Source: Kutzneria sp. CA-103260 (lineage in GTDB: Bacteria > Actinomycetota > Actinomycetes > Mycobacteriales > Pseudonocardiaceae). Taken from it: a stretch of DNA of 64,000 nucleotides. The notes beneath the pieces were generated by a model. That model was not told the DNA's origin. It made no database searches and worked only from the letters and a program-made list of their open reading frames with translations. Of this stretch, positions 48,774-61,115 are shown in pieces. Numbering within the stretch: the stretch's first letter is position 1; the number at the start of each line of letters is the position of its first letter. Both the position numbers and the translations under genes were made by a program. The DNA is taken from the NCBI RefSeq assembly GCF_018263855.1, contig NZ_CP073318.1, forward strand, positions 7,874,001-7,938,000, in the 5' to 3' direction.

Positions 48774-51032
48774 TCATTCTGAATCGAGGGAGAAAGGGGT
48801 GAGCTTGCCGAGCACGTCGGGCAGCTGTCCGGTATGGAGCACCCCGAGCCTCCTGGTGGCCCTGGTCATCGCCACGTACAGGTCGTTCGCGCCGCGCGGC
48901 GACTCGGTCAGCAGCAGGCCCGGCTCGACCAGCAGCACCGAGTCGAACTCCAGACCCTTGGCCTGGCCGACGGTCAGCACCACCACCGGGCTCTCCAGGT
49001 CGTCCCCGCCGACCGGGAACTCGCCGGCCAGCGAACGCGGCACCAGCACCGCGAGCCGGCCGTCGTCCAGCCGCGCCACCTCGCGCTCGACCGCCTTGGC
49101 CACCGCGTCCTTGAGGGCGTCGGCGGTGACTTCCTCGTGCCAGGGCGGCAGTCCCGAGTCGCGGACCGAGCTCGGCGGCACCGCGTCCGGATCCAGGCTG
49201 GCCAGCACGTCGGTGGCCACGGCCATGATCTCGGCCGGGGTCCGGTAGTTCACGGTGAGCTCGGCCAGCCGCCACCGCTCGGCCACGTACGGGCTGAGCA
49301 CCTGACCCCACGACGTGGTGCCGGCCAGGTCACCGGTCTGCGCGATGTCGCCGACCACGGTCATGGACCGGCTGGGGCAGCGGCGCATCAGCACCCGCCA
49401 GGCCATCTCCGACAGCTCCTGCGCCTCGTCCACGATCACGTGGCCGAAGGTCCAGGTCCGGTCGTCGGCGGCGCGCTCGGCGGCGGTCAGGTAGTCGCTC
49501 TGCGCCACGCGGGCGACCAGGGCGTCGGCGTTCAGCATGTCCACGGCCATCAGCACGTCGGGGTCGGACTCGTCCTGGAGGTCCAGGATGTCCAGCACGC
49601 CCTGGGCGTAGGCCAGATCCTGCCGGCGCTTGGCCGCGGCGGCGGCCTTGAGGGCGCGGTCGTCCTCGCCCAGCAACTCGGCCGCCTCGTCCAGCAACGG
49701 AGCGTCGGCCGGCGTCCACTCCGCGCCGGGGTCGCGGCGCAGCAGCATCCGCTCCTGCGGGGTCAGCGCGCGGCCGGCGGCGTTGAGCCGCTTCTCGGAC
49801 GCGTACAGGTCGGTGAGCAACTGCTCCGGGGTCAGGATCGGCCACAGCTTGTCGATGGCGCCCATCACCCGGTCGTCCTCGCGGAGCTCGGCGCGGATGT
49901 CGGCGACGTCGTCGGCGTCCAGGAACTGCGAGCCGAGCCGGTTGGCCACCAGCCGGGCCAGTGCGCCGATGATCTCCCGCTCGAACACCGGCCGGGCCGC
50001 GTTGTGCGGGCGGCGCGAGCGCCGGGCCCGGCCGCGGGCGTCGGCCAGGGTCTTGCGGTCCAGCACCAGCGTGTCGCGCTCGTGCGGGATCTCGATGCCG
50101 TCGCGCGGCACCCACTGCCGGTCCCGCACCGCGGCGGCCAGCACGTCGGCCATGGCCAGCCGGCCCTTGACCGCGCTGACCTCGACCGGCTCGGCGCCGA
50201 CGGCCTTGAGCCCCGGGTAGAGCTCGCCGACGGTGTTGAGCAGCACGCCGGTCTCGCCCAGCGACGGCAGCACCTGGCTGATGTAGTTGAGGAAGGTGGA
50301 GTTGGGGCCGACCACGAGCACACCGCGCTTCTCCAGCTGGCGGCGGTGGGTGTAGAGCAGGTAGGCGGCGCGGTGCAGGGCCACCGCGGTCTTGCCGGTG
50401 CCCGGACCGCCCTGCACGACCAGCACGCCGTTCAGCTCGGACCGGATGATCTTGTCCTGCTCGGCCTGGATGGTGGCGACGATGTCGCTCATCCGCCCGG
50501 TGCGGCTGGCGCCGACCGCCGCCAGCAGGGTCGCCTCGCCGACCAGGCCCTCGTTGCGGCCCGGCACCGCCTGGGCCAGGTCCAGCACCTCGTCGTCGAG
50601 GCCGACGACGTCGCGGCGGCGGGTGCGGATGTGCCGGCGGCGGGTCACGCCGTCCGGCGAGGCAGCCGTGGCGAGGTAGAACGGACGGGCGGCGGGCGCC
50701 CGCCAGTCCATCAGCAGCGGCTCGTAGTCCCCCTCGGTGCGGAAGATGCCGATTCGCCCGATGTGCTGATGCTCGCCGTCCTCGAAATCCAGCCGGCCGA
50801 AACACAGGCCGTTCTCGACCGCGCTGTACTGGGCCAGATCGCTCGAGTGCATCGCCGTCGCGGTGTCCCGCTCGGATCGGGCCTGCGGCGTGCCGCCCGA
50901 TTCCAGCAGCACCCGGGCCAGCCGGCGCGACGTCTGTTCCCGGAGGTCGTCGAGCCGACCGTAGAGCATCGACACGTATTCCTGCTCACGGCCGATTTCC
51001 TCGGTGTCGGGAATACTCGCAGGGCTTGACAA
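48774..51032 (-). CDS. HelD-like RNA polymerase-associated helicase
   Basis: A 752-residue SF1 ATPase. An N-terminal coiled-coil arm (about residues 10-60) precedes a Walker A GGPGTGKTAVALHRA (about residue 210), DEAQELSEMAW (Walker B) and late motifs VLTVGQAKGLEFDSV and LYVAMTRATRRLGVL. This is the arrangement of actinobacterial HelD, which removes stalled RNA polymerase and, in some species, protects against rifamycins. I see no rifamycin-associated palindrome upstream. The TTG at 51032 has GAGGAC 5 nt upstream. It is divergent from a TPR gene and sits between eno and lpqU. Confidence 0.87.
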   Translation of the reverse strand: MSSPASIPDTEEIGREQEYVSMLYGRLDDLREQTSRRLARVLLESGGTPQARSERDTATAMHSSDLAQYSAVENGLCFGRLDFEDGEHQHIGRIGIFRTEGDYEPLLMDWRAPAARPFYLATAASPDGVTRRRHIRTRRRDVVGLDDEVLDLAQAVPGRNEGLVGEATLLAAVGASRTGRMSDIVATIQAEQDKIIRSELNGVLVVQGGPGTGKTAVALHRAAYLLYTHRRQLEKRGVLVVGPNSTFLNYISQVLPSLGETGVLLNTVGELYPGLKAVGAEPVEVSAVKGRLAMADVLAAAVRDRQWVPRDGIEIPHERDTLVLDRKTLADARGRARRSRRPHNAARPVFEREIIGALARLVANRLGSQFLDADDVADIRAELREDDRVMGAIDKLWPILTPEQLLTDLYASEKRLNAAGRALTPQERMLLRRDPGAEWTPADAPLLDEAAELLGEDDRALKAAAAAKRRQDLAYAQGVLDILDLQDESDPDVLMAVDMLNADALVARVAQSDYLTAAERAADDRTWTFGHVIVDEAQELSEMAWRVLMRRCPSRSMTVVGDIAQTGDLAGTTSWGQVLSPYVAERWRLAELTVNYRTPAEIMAVATDVLASLDPDAVPPSSVRDSGLPPWHEEVTADALKDAVAKAVEREVARLDDGRLAVLVPRSLAGEFPVGGDDLESPVVVLTVGQAKGLEFDSVLLVEPGLLLTESPRGANDLYVAMTRATRRLGVLHTGQLPDVLGKLTPFSLDSE

Positions 51033-51205
51033 CTGTCCTCACTCACCGTTATTCTCTGGCCTAGCCACGTTTTTCGTGTTGCATATCCGTGTGTTCAGAC
51101 CGGTAAATCTATCAAACCGCTGGTCGCGCGCGCCACCTGTCGCCGGTGTTGTGCCCGGATGGTCCATCGAACTCACAGCCGATCTTGCGTACTGTGGGAA
51201 CGACC

Positions 51206-51598
51206 ATGAGCGACAGCACCTTCGAGGCGTTCCGACGGGCCGAGGCGCTGGTGTCGAACGGCCGTCCGCTGGACGCGCTGCGCGAGCTGCGCCCGGTGCT
51301 CGACGCCGAGCCCGACCTGCCGAGCGTGGTGCAGCTCGCGGGCCGCGCCTACCTCAACTCCGCCCAGTTCCGGCGGGCCGAAGAGGCCTTCAGCCGGCTC
51401 ATCGAGATGGACCCCAGCGACCACTACTCGCTGTTCGCGCTGGGCAAGACCCTGCAACGGCAGGGCCGGTTCAGCGAGGCGATCACCAAGCTGCGGCTGG
51501 CCGTGGCCATGAGCCCGCTGCCCGAGTACCAGGAAGCCCTGGGCGAGGTCAGCGCCCGGCTGGCGCTGGGCCGCGGCGACGCGCAGGCCGGCAACTAG
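51206..51598 (+). CDS. Tetratricopeptide-repeat protein
   Basis: A 130-residue soluble protein made of about three TPR helical hairpins (FEAFRRAEALVSNGRPLDALRELRPVLDAEPDL, LAGRAYLNSAQFRRAEEAFSRLIEMDPSD, FALGKTLQRQGRFSEAITKLRLAVAMSPL). It should act as a protein-binding adaptor. The ATG at 51206 follows TACTGT by 10 nt, so the mRNA may be nearly leaderless. It overlaps a 12-bp hairpin with its stop codon. Confidence 0.85.
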   Translation: MSDSTFEAFRRAEALVSNGRPLDALRELRPVLDAEPDLPSVVQLAGRAYLNSAQFRRAEEAFSRLIEMDPSDHYSLFALGKTLQRQGRFSEAITKLRLAVAMSPLPEYQEALGEVSARLALGRGDAQAGN

Positions 51599-51626
51599 GT
51601 TTGCGTGTCTCCAAGACACCCAAACC
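51598..51626 (+). terminator. Terminator hairpin after the TPR gene
   Basis: GGTTTG and GTGTCT pair with AGACAC and CAAACC around a CCA loop with one C-C mismatch (51598-51626). It begins at the last base of the stop codon. Confidence 0.65.
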
Positions 51627-51707
51627 ACACCGACTCGGGTCTTCAACGACCGCAAACCCCCGGGCCTGTTCAGCGCGTTTGTCGTGGTTGGAGACGCCCT
51701 TGCCAGG

Positions 51708-51736
51708 GGTTTGTAGGTCTTGGAGACTCCCAAACC
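51708..51736 (-). terminator. Hairpin after lpqU-like gene
   Basis: GGTTTG...GTCT and AGAC...CAAACC (51708-51736) form a stem around a TGG loop with a mismatched middle. It resembles the hairpin at 51598-51626, so the two convergent genes each end in a related structure. Confidence 0.55.
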
Positions 51737-51737
51737 G

Positions 51738-52613
51738 TTAGAGGCCCTGGCCGAGGCTGACCTTGCCGTAGGCGTCGGCGTTGCTGAAGACCTCCTGGCC
51801 GTAGGCCGTGGAGTTGTTGTACGCCAGCACCCCGTCCCACCAGTCCTTCGGCACGGCCAGGTCGCCGCCCATCGCGCACAGGTAGCGGCCCGCGGTCATC
51901 GCGGCGTCGTCGATGTTCTGCGGGTCGGGGGCCTTGCCGTCGCCGCTGGCTCGCACGCCCCAGCGGTGCCAGGTGGCCGGCGCGAACTGCATGGGGCCGA
52001 CGGCGTGGTCCCACTTGGTGTCCCCGTCCAGCGCGCCCTTGTCGGTGTCGGGCACGGCCAGGAAGCCGGGTGAGCCGTCCAGCGCCGGGCCGATGATCGG
52101 CTTGGACTCCTCGCCGCTGTCCAGCACGGTGGCCCCGCCGTAGCGGCCGTGCTTGGACTCGACCCGGCCGACGCCGGCCAGCGTGGCCCAGGTGAGGTGG
52201 CAGGCCGGGTTCTTGGCCTGGTAGGCCAGGTCGGCGTTGGCGTAGGCGACCAGCACCCGCTCGGGCACGTCCGTGTAGTAGGAGACCCGCTTGATCCAGC
52301 CCTGGAAGTTCTCCTGCGGCACCTTGGTCTGGGCGGCCGGCACCGGGGTGGCCGGGCCGGGAATGGCCGAGCCCCTGGCCACCCCCAGCGGCGGCACCTC
52401 GAACGGCGGCGGGCCGGACGGCCCGGACGGGGCCGGCGGCGCGGGGTGGCTCAGCCAGTTCACGGCGTAGATCGCGCCGGCCCCCAACGCCAGCACCAGC
52501 GCGATCAGGAAGACCTTGCCGAACAGCTCCCCGCCCCGGCCCCGTCGGGGCGGGCGCGGTCTCGGCGTGGATGGCGACTCGGCCGGCGAGCGCGGAGGGG
52601 TCGAGTAGGCCAT
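51738..52613 (-). CDS. LpqU-like lytic transglycosylase
   Basis: A 291-residue protein with a disordered Pro/Arg-rich N-terminus, a membrane helix (about residues 33-53) and a Pro-rich linker. The SLT-like domain holds LAGVGRVESKHGRYGG (catalytic Glu) and AVGPMQFAPATW, followed by AMTAGRYLCAMGGDL. It should cleave peptidoglycan outside the membrane. It occupies the place of lpqU (Rv1022) between eno and mazG, but has no lipobox, being instead anchored by an N-terminal helix. Shares its architecture with the gene at 44926-46167. Confidence 0.88.
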   Translation of the reverse strand: MAYSTPPRSPAESPSTPRPRPPRRGRGGELFGKVFLIALVLALGAGAIYAVNWLSHPAPPAPSGPSGPPPFEVPPLGVARGSAIPGPATPVPAAQTKVPQENFQGWIKRVSYYTDVPERVLVAYANADLAYQAKNPACHLTWATLAGVGRVESKHGRYGGATVLDSGEESKPIIGPALDGSPGFLAVPDTDKGALDGDTKWDHAVGPMQFAPATWHRWGVRASGDGKAPDPQNIDDAAMTAGRYLCAMGGDLAVPKDWWDGVLAYNNSTAYGQEVFSNADAYGKVSLGQGL

Positions 52614-52623
52614 GCGCCCCAGG

Positions 52624-53598
52624 CTACGTGGCCAAAGGGGATTGACGCCGCGGCCAGTGCCGGCGCCAATCGTCGGCGGTCAACCGGGTCGGGTCCAGTC
52701 CGGCGGACTTGGCCGAGAGCTCCGCGGCCCGCACGTCCCGCTCGAACCGCCGGGCCACCGCCCGCAGCTCGCTCTCCGGGTCCTCGCCGGCCAGCTTGGC
52801 CACGGCGGTCACGCCGAACAGCGTGGCCCCGGTGTCGTCGCCGGAAGGCAGCAGGTCCACCGGCAGGCCGACGCGGGCCACCCGCTGGGTGAGCTTGGCC
52901 GCCAGCGACACCGCGGGCTGGCCGAGGGCCACCCCGTCCACGCTGGACTCGCGCTTCTTCTCAGCCTGCTTGAGTTCTTCCCACCGCCGGTCGTGGTGGT
53001 CGAGCTCGAAACCCGGCTCCTCGGTGGCGAACACGTGCGGATGCCGTCCGACCAGCTTGTCCACCAGATCGCCGGCGACCTGGTCGATCGTGAACGGGTC
53101 CGCGCCGTGCTCGGCCGCCACCCGGGCGTGGAACAGCACCTGGAGCAGCACGTCGCCGAGCTCCTCGCGCAGCGCCTTGCGGTCCCCGTCCTCGATGGCC
53201 TCCAGCAGCTCGTAGGTCTCCTCGACCAGGTACTGCCGCAGTGAGTCGTGGGTCTGCTCGGCGTCCCACGGGCAACCGCCGGGCGAACGCAGCCGGTCCA
53301 TCACCGCGGCCGCGTCCAGCAGGCCCGAGCCGGCCGGCTCGGGCGTGTCGATCCGGGTCGCGCCGGCGGCGAGCAGCGCGGCCGCCGCCGGCTCGGTGGC
53401 GTCAGCCGCGATCAGCACCAGGTCGGCGTCGACGGCCAGCTCCTCGGCCGCCACCTCGACGGCGCCGAGGGACTGCCGCAGCTGCTCGGGCACGTCCTTG
53501 CCGGCCCGCACCTCGGCGGCGGTCCGCAGCGCGGGCAGCGCGGCGGCCGGCAGCACGCCGGGCAGGCGCGGGCTGAGCAGGACGACAACGGCGGTCAC
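52624..53598 (-). CDS. mazG: MazG-type nucleoside triphosphate pyrophosphohydrolase
   Basis: A 324-residue enzyme that hydrolyses NTPs to NMPs, removing damaged nucleotides or lowering ppGpp. The MazG domain starts near SPGGCPWDAEQTHDSLRQYLVEETYELLEAIEDGD (about residue 115) with EELGDVLLQVLFHARVA carrying the metal-binding acidic residues. The N-terminal 100 residues are an actinobacterial addition. The GTG at 53598 overlaps the preceding stop by GTGA. Matches Rv1021. Confidence 0.92.
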   Translation of the reverse strand: MTAVVVLLSPRLPGVLPAAALPALRTAAEVRAGKDVPEQLRQSLGAVEVAAEELAVDADLVLIAADATEPAAAALLAAGATRIDTPEPAGSGLLDAAAVMDRLRSPGGCPWDAEQTHDSLRQYLVEETYELLEAIEDGDRKALREELGDVLLQVLFHARVAAEHGADPFTIDQVAGDLVDKLVGRHPHVFATEEPGFELDHHDRRWEELKQAEKKRESSVDGVALGQPAVSLAAKLTQRVARVGLPVDLLPSGDDTGATLFGVTAVAKLAGEDPESELRAVARRFERDVRAAELSAKSAGLDPTRLTADDWRRHWPRRQSPLAT

Positions 53599-54560
53599 TG
53601 GTTCGCGGCCCGGACCGTCTTCATGATCGACGACGACTCGCCCGCACTGGGCGAGACGAAGCCGGTCAACGGCTCCCAGACGCCGAAACGCGGGTTGAGC
53701 GTGACGCCGACCTGCTGGGCGTAGCGCACCATCTGCGACTGGCCGAAGCCGGCGGCGATCTGGCTGACGTCCTGGCCGCCGGTGGTGTCCCCGGCGTTGT
53801 CCGAGCGCTTGATCACGTAGGCGACGACCCAGATGTTCTCCTGCTGCACCGGGAAGGCCAGGACCGAGCCGGCGTTGGCGGCGAACATCGGGCCCAGCTC
53901 CTGCGGCGTGGTCGCCGGCGAGCCGGTCTGGTTGACCGTCGACTTGGGGGCGCTGCCGTCCTGGCTCTGCGCGCCGGCCATCGCCGCGGTGAAAATCTGG
54001 GCGTGCTGGCCGGGGTTGGCCACGACCTTGTCCACCAGCGCCTGCGCGCCGTTGCGGTCCTGGGTTACGGCGTAGTCGAAGGTGACGCTGGTGGTGCGGA
54101 CCTGCTTGGCGCCGATGGCGTTCCACAGCAGCGAGTCGCGCAGGTAGCCCTTGAGCAGGTCGCCCTTGACCGGGATGTTCGCGGTGTCGCTGAACGAGGG
54201 CAGCTGGCCGGAGGCCGTCTGCTGGGTGTAGGCGCGGTCCACCTGCTCCTCGTTGACCTTCACACCCAGCTTGGCCGCCAGCTGCTTGGTCACCTCGTCC
54301 CAGACCGCAAGCTGGACGACCGTCCGGGCGATCGGCGGGAAGGTGCTCGGCTTCTGCTGCTGCAGCTGCCGGGCGGCCGCGTTGTCGGCCAGCACGCTGG
54401 TGATGTCGGCCTGGACCGTGTCCAGGCTGACCGTGCTGCCGCCCACCACGGCCGCGGCGCCGATCTCACCACCCGGGCCGGCGCCACAACCGGTGACCAG
54501 GGCGCCGACGGCGGCGCACGCGGCGAGAACGGCGATGGGACGGCGAATGGCGATCGTCAC
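53595..54560 (-). CDS. SurA-like peptidyl-prolyl isomerase/chaperone lipoprotein
   Basis: A 321-residue predicted lipoprotein. The signal ends in a lipobox LVTGC (about residue 25), followed by a SurA N-domain-like region (AVVGGSTVSLDTVQADI, then a helical VWDEVTKQLAAKLGVKVNEEQVDRAY). It may assist folding of exported proteins. I chose the GTG at 54560, since AGAGAG is 8 nt upstream; a GTG at 54569 is in frame. It lies between mfd and mazG and overlaps mazG by 4 bp. Confidence 0.8.
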   Translation of the reverse strand: MTIAIRRPIAVLAACAAVGALVTGCGAGPGGEIGAAAVVGGSTVSLDTVQADITSVLADNAAARQLQQQKPSTFPPIARTVVQLAVWDEVTKQLAAKLGVKVNEEQVDRAYTQQTASGQLPSFSDTANIPVKGDLLKGYLRDSLLWNAIGAKQVRTTSVTFDYAVTQDRNGAQALVDKVVANPGQHAQIFTAAMAGAQSQDGSAPKSTVNQTGSPATTPQELGPMFAANAGSVLAFPVQQENIWVVAYVIKRSDNAGDTTGGQDVSQIAAGFGQSQMVRYAQQVGVTLNPRFGVWEPLTGFVSPSAGESSSIMKTVRAANQ

Positions 54561-54590
54561 AGTGCGCACTCTCTCACAGCGATGATGATC

Positions 54591-58166
<3,576 letters not shown>

Positions 58167-58380
58167 TTCGACAGTCCCCCTCGGGTGCGCTTCGACACGC
58201 CGCCAAGCCTAGGACGCCACCCCGACAAGAACCGTCCGTGGTCTGAAAGGCCTGGTCAGCGCGATATGCGGGGACGTGGTCACCCGCCGGTCCCGCGCAC
58301 GTTAGCAGTGCCGGCGGCCATCGCGGGTGTGGATTTCCCGGGAAAACGGCTTGCCGGCGGTCCGTACGGTCAGGAGGGAA

Positions 58381-58935
58381 ATGAGCGAGAAGACGATCAA
58401 CGCCGCCTACGACGAGCGGCTCATCACCGTGTACCAGGCCTACCACCCGGCCATCGCCGAGGCGGCGCTGGCCGCCGGGGCGTTCGTGCCGCCGTTCAGC
58501 CGGACCCGGATGACCTGGATCAAGCCGTCCTTCCGGTGGATGATGCACCGGTCCAGCTGGGCCACCGCCCCCGGCCAGGAACGGGTGCTGGCCATCCGGA
58601 TCAGCCGTGCCGGCTTCGACTGGGCCGTGGCCAACGCCTGCCTGAGCGCCTACGACGCGACTGTCCACACCAGCCACGAGCAATGGCGTCGGCAGCTCAA
58701 GGGCAGCCCGGTGCGGGTGCAGTGGGATCCCGACCGGGACGTGCGGATGCAGACGCTGCCGTACCGGGCGATCCAGATCGGACTCAAGGGCGTGGCGCTG
58801 GAGCGCTACGTCGACGAATGGACCCACGACATCACCGACGTGACGGCTTCGGCGCACGAGGTCCGTGACCCGGTCCGCGCCGGGCAGGTCGACCGCGCGG
58901 AAAGGTTGCGCCCCAAGGAAAGGCCCTCCGTCTAG
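58381..58935 (+). CDS. DUF4291 family protein
   Basis: A 184-residue protein typical of DUF4291: ITVYQAYHPAIAEAAL, RTRMTWIKPSFRWMMHRSSWA and PVRVQWDPDRDVRM are the family blocks. Function unknown. The ATG at 58381 has AGGAGGGAA directly upstream. The next gene starts 10 bp after its stop codon, so both are in one operon. The 214-bp gap to mfd upstream holds both promoters; no element stands out. Confidence 0.85.
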   Translation: MSEKTINAAYDERLITVYQAYHPAIAEAALAAGAFVPPFSRTRMTWIKPSFRWMMHRSSWATAPGQERVLAIRISRAGFDWAVANACLSAYDATVHTSHEQWRRQLKGSPVRVQWDPDRDVRMQTLPYRAIQIGLKGVALERYVDEWTHDITDVTASAHEVRDPVRAGQVDRAERLRPKERPSV

Positions 58936-58945
58936 GCTTGGACAA

Positions 58946-59698
58946 ATGACGGCGGAGCAGGCACGGGCGAGGTTCCGGGACGGACTGGTGACGCCGACGG
59001 CCGGCATGGCGGCCGGCCACACCCAGGCGAACCTGATCGCGGTGCCGGCCGACTGGGCGTACGAGGTGCTGCTGTTCGCGCAGCGCAACCCCAAGCCCTG
59101 TCCGGTGCTGGACGTCAGCGATCCCGGCAGTCCCCGCACGGTGCTGGCCCCGGACGCCGATCTCCGGACCGACCTGCCGGCCTACCGGATCTGGGTGGAC
59201 GGCGCGCTGGCCGAGGAATGCCCTGATGCCACGGAGTTCTGGCGGGACGACCTCGTCGCAGTGCTGATCGGGTGCAGCTTCACCTTCGAATCGGCACTCC
59301 GGGACGCCGGCATCCCGTTGCGGGGCACGAACGTCCCGATGTACGTCACCAACCGCCAGTGCCGACCGACGACCAGGCTCCGGGGTCCCCTGGTCGTCAG
59401 CATGCGGCCCGTCCCAGCCGAACTCGTGGCCACGGCGATCGAGGTGACCCGCCTGATGCCCGCCGTGCACGGATCCCCGGTGCACAGCGGGGATCCGTCG
59501 GAGCTGGGGATATCTGACCTGCAAAACCCGGATTTCGGTGTGCCCGTTGAGGTTCGGCCTGGCGAGGTGCCGGTGTTCTGGGCCTGCGGCGTCACCCCGC
59601 AGGCGGCGGTGATGGCGTCCAAACCGCCGTTCGCGATCACTCACGCGCCGGGGCACATGTTCATCACCGACGCACTGGACGCGGATTACCGGATCTGA
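58946..59698 (+). CDS. DUF1445 family putative hydro-lyase (D-glutamate cyclase-like)
   Basis: A 250-residue protein of the DUF1445 family; relatives in animals act as D-glutamate cyclases. Family blocks are PTAGMAAGHTQANLIAVPADWAYE, GCSFTFESALRDAGIPLRG, MRPVPAE and WACGVTPQAAVMASKPPFAITHAPGHMFITD. It is predicted cytoplasmic. It forms a close pair with the DUF4291 gene. The ATG at 58946 is the start used by the family. Confidence 0.88.
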   Translation: MTAEQARARFRDGLVTPTAGMAAGHTQANLIAVPADWAYEVLLFAQRNPKPCPVLDVSDPGSPRTVLAPDADLRTDLPAYRIWVDGALAEECPDATEFWRDDLVAVLIGCSFTFESALRDAGIPLRGTNVPMYVTNRQCRPTTRLRGPLVVSMRPVPAELVATAIEVTRLMPAVHGSPVHSGDPSELGISDLQNPDFGVPVEVRPGEVPVFWACGVTPQAAVMASKPPFAITHAPGHMFITDALDADYRI

Positions 59699-59754
59699 CT
59701 TGCAAGGACAGTCGGCCACTCAACCATCCAGAATCAAGAACAATACATGCCCGA

Positions 59755-60417
59755 TTGGTGCCCCAAGTGCAGTTGATCACGTTCGAGCAGATCGTAGCGC
59801 CATTCTTCGCCGACGACTGGGAAGATCCCACCGGCGACCGGGACGAGCCGCGGTTCCGACGTCAATTCACTGACGACATAGCCATCACCGTCGGACTCAA
59901 CCCCGTCACCCGTGAGAGCAGCGTGCGGTTCTCACCGAGCCTTGGCGTGCAGCATGTCGCCACGAGTCGCCTGGCAACCGAGTTTCTCGGCCGTCCGCCG
60001 GACGCCGGGGTGACCCTGAGCTCAACGGGCATCACTGTGGAAGATGTCTTGCATAGGAACGGTTTCACCTTCATGACCACGTTCGAACGGTGGCAGATCA
60101 CCTCGCCACAGCAGAGCGTCACCGTGGCCGAGACGATCTACAACGACGTCGTCGAGTACGGACTTCCCGAATTCAGCGCGGTTCGGTCGCTCGGCGACCT
60201 CATCGAGCGTTTGCGGGGCGAACGCCGGCACCAGATGCAGACAGGGCACTTGGCCATCGCATGTGCCCTGGCCGACAGTCAGGTCGAGGCCGAGAGTGCG
60301 CTACGGGAGTTCGCCGCACCGATGCAGAAGCAACAGGGTGCGATGCTCGATCAGACACGACGCTTCATCACGGGGTTCGTGGAACACTTCGGTTTCGGCG
60401 CCGAACACGTGAATTAG
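59755..60417 (+). CDS. Hypothetical protein of unknown family
   Basis: A protein of about 220 residues with no recognisable domain, signal peptide or membrane helix. It has an acidic N-terminal part (ADDWEDPTGDRDEPRFRR), a beta-rich middle and a helical C-terminus (LRGERRHQMQTGHLAIACALADSQVEAE). Several starts are possible (TTG 59755, GTG 59758, GTG 59767) and none has a ribosome binding site. GC content looks lower and codon use less biased than the neighbours, which may mean recent arrival. It ends 6 bp before the convergent TetR gene's stop. Confidence 0.55.
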   Translation: MVPQVQLITFEQIVAPFFADDWEDPTGDRDEPRFRRQFTDDIAITVGLNPVTRESSVRFSPSLGVQHVATSRLATEFLGRPPDAGVTLSSTGITVEDVLHRNGFTFMTTFERWQITSPQQSVTVAETIYNDVVEYGLPEFSAVRSLGDLIERLRGERRHQMQTGHLAIACALADSQVEAESALREFAAPMQKQQGAMLDQTRRFITGFVEHFGFGAEHVN

Positions 60418-60423
60418 CCGCCG

Positions 60424-61095
60424 TCACCGCGTCCGGAGCCGGGGCTTGCCCTCCAGGTGGGACAGGCCGTTCCACGCCAGGTTCACCAGGTGGGCGGCGA
60501 CCTCGTCCTTCTTGGGCTTGCGCACCTCCAGCCACCACTGCCCGGTCAGCGCCACCATCCCCACCAGGGCCTGGGCGTAGAGGCCGGCCAGCTTGGGTTC
60601 GTAGCCGCGGGCGTCGAAGTGCAGGCCGAGGATGTGCTCGACCTGGCTGGCGATGTCGTTGAGCAGGCTGGAGAAGGTGCCGCTGGCGCTGGCCACCGGG
60701 GAGTCCCGGACCATGATCCGGAAGCCGTCGCTGGAGCCCTCGATGTAGTTGAGCAGGGCCCGGGCGGCCTTCTCCAGGAGCTCGCGGGGGTGCCCGTCGC
60801 CGTCGCCGAGGACGGCGACGACGGAGTCGAGCAGGTACTGCATCTCACGGTCGACGACGACGGCGTAGACGCCTTCCTTGCCGCCGAAGTGCTCGTACAC
60901 CACGGGCTTGGACACGCCGGCCCGGTGGGCGATCTCCTCGATGGAGGTGCCGTCGAAGCCCTTCTCGGCGAACAGCTCCCGGGCCACGTCCAGCAGCTGC
61001 TGCCGGCGCTCCTTGCCGGTCATGCGCACGCGTGTCACAGGGGCGACGCCATCCGCGTCGCCCCTGGTGTCACGAGTCCTGCGCCGGGCCGCCAT
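60424..61095 (-). CDS. TetR-family transcriptional regulator
   Basis: A 223-residue repressor-type protein. The helix-turn-helix is TSIEEIAHRAGVSKPVVYEHFGGKEGVYAVVV (about residues 50-80); the C-terminal ligand-binding domain is helical. A basic tail of about 25 residues precedes the usual start. Its position next to mfd fits Rv1019. Downstream of and on the same strand as the desaturase gene, with 20 bp between them, so it may be its regulator. Confidence 0.9.
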   Translation of the reverse strand: MAARRRTRDTRGDADGVAPVTRVRMTGKERRQQLLDVARELFAEKGFDGTSIEEIAHRAGVSKPVVYEHFGGKEGVYAVVVDREMQYLLDSVVAVLGDGDGHPRELLEKAARALLNYIEGSSDGFRIMVRDSPVASASGTFSSLLNDIASQVEHILGLHFDARGYEPKLAGLYAQALVGMVALTGQWWLEVRKPKKDEVAAHLVNLAWNGLSHLEGKPRLRTR

Positions 61096-61115
61096 TGGCA
61101 GCCACGATATGTCAC

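Noticed and set aside
51033..51205. Rifamycin-associated element upstream of the HelD-like gene
   Set aside because: No long palindrome of that type is present in the divergent gap.
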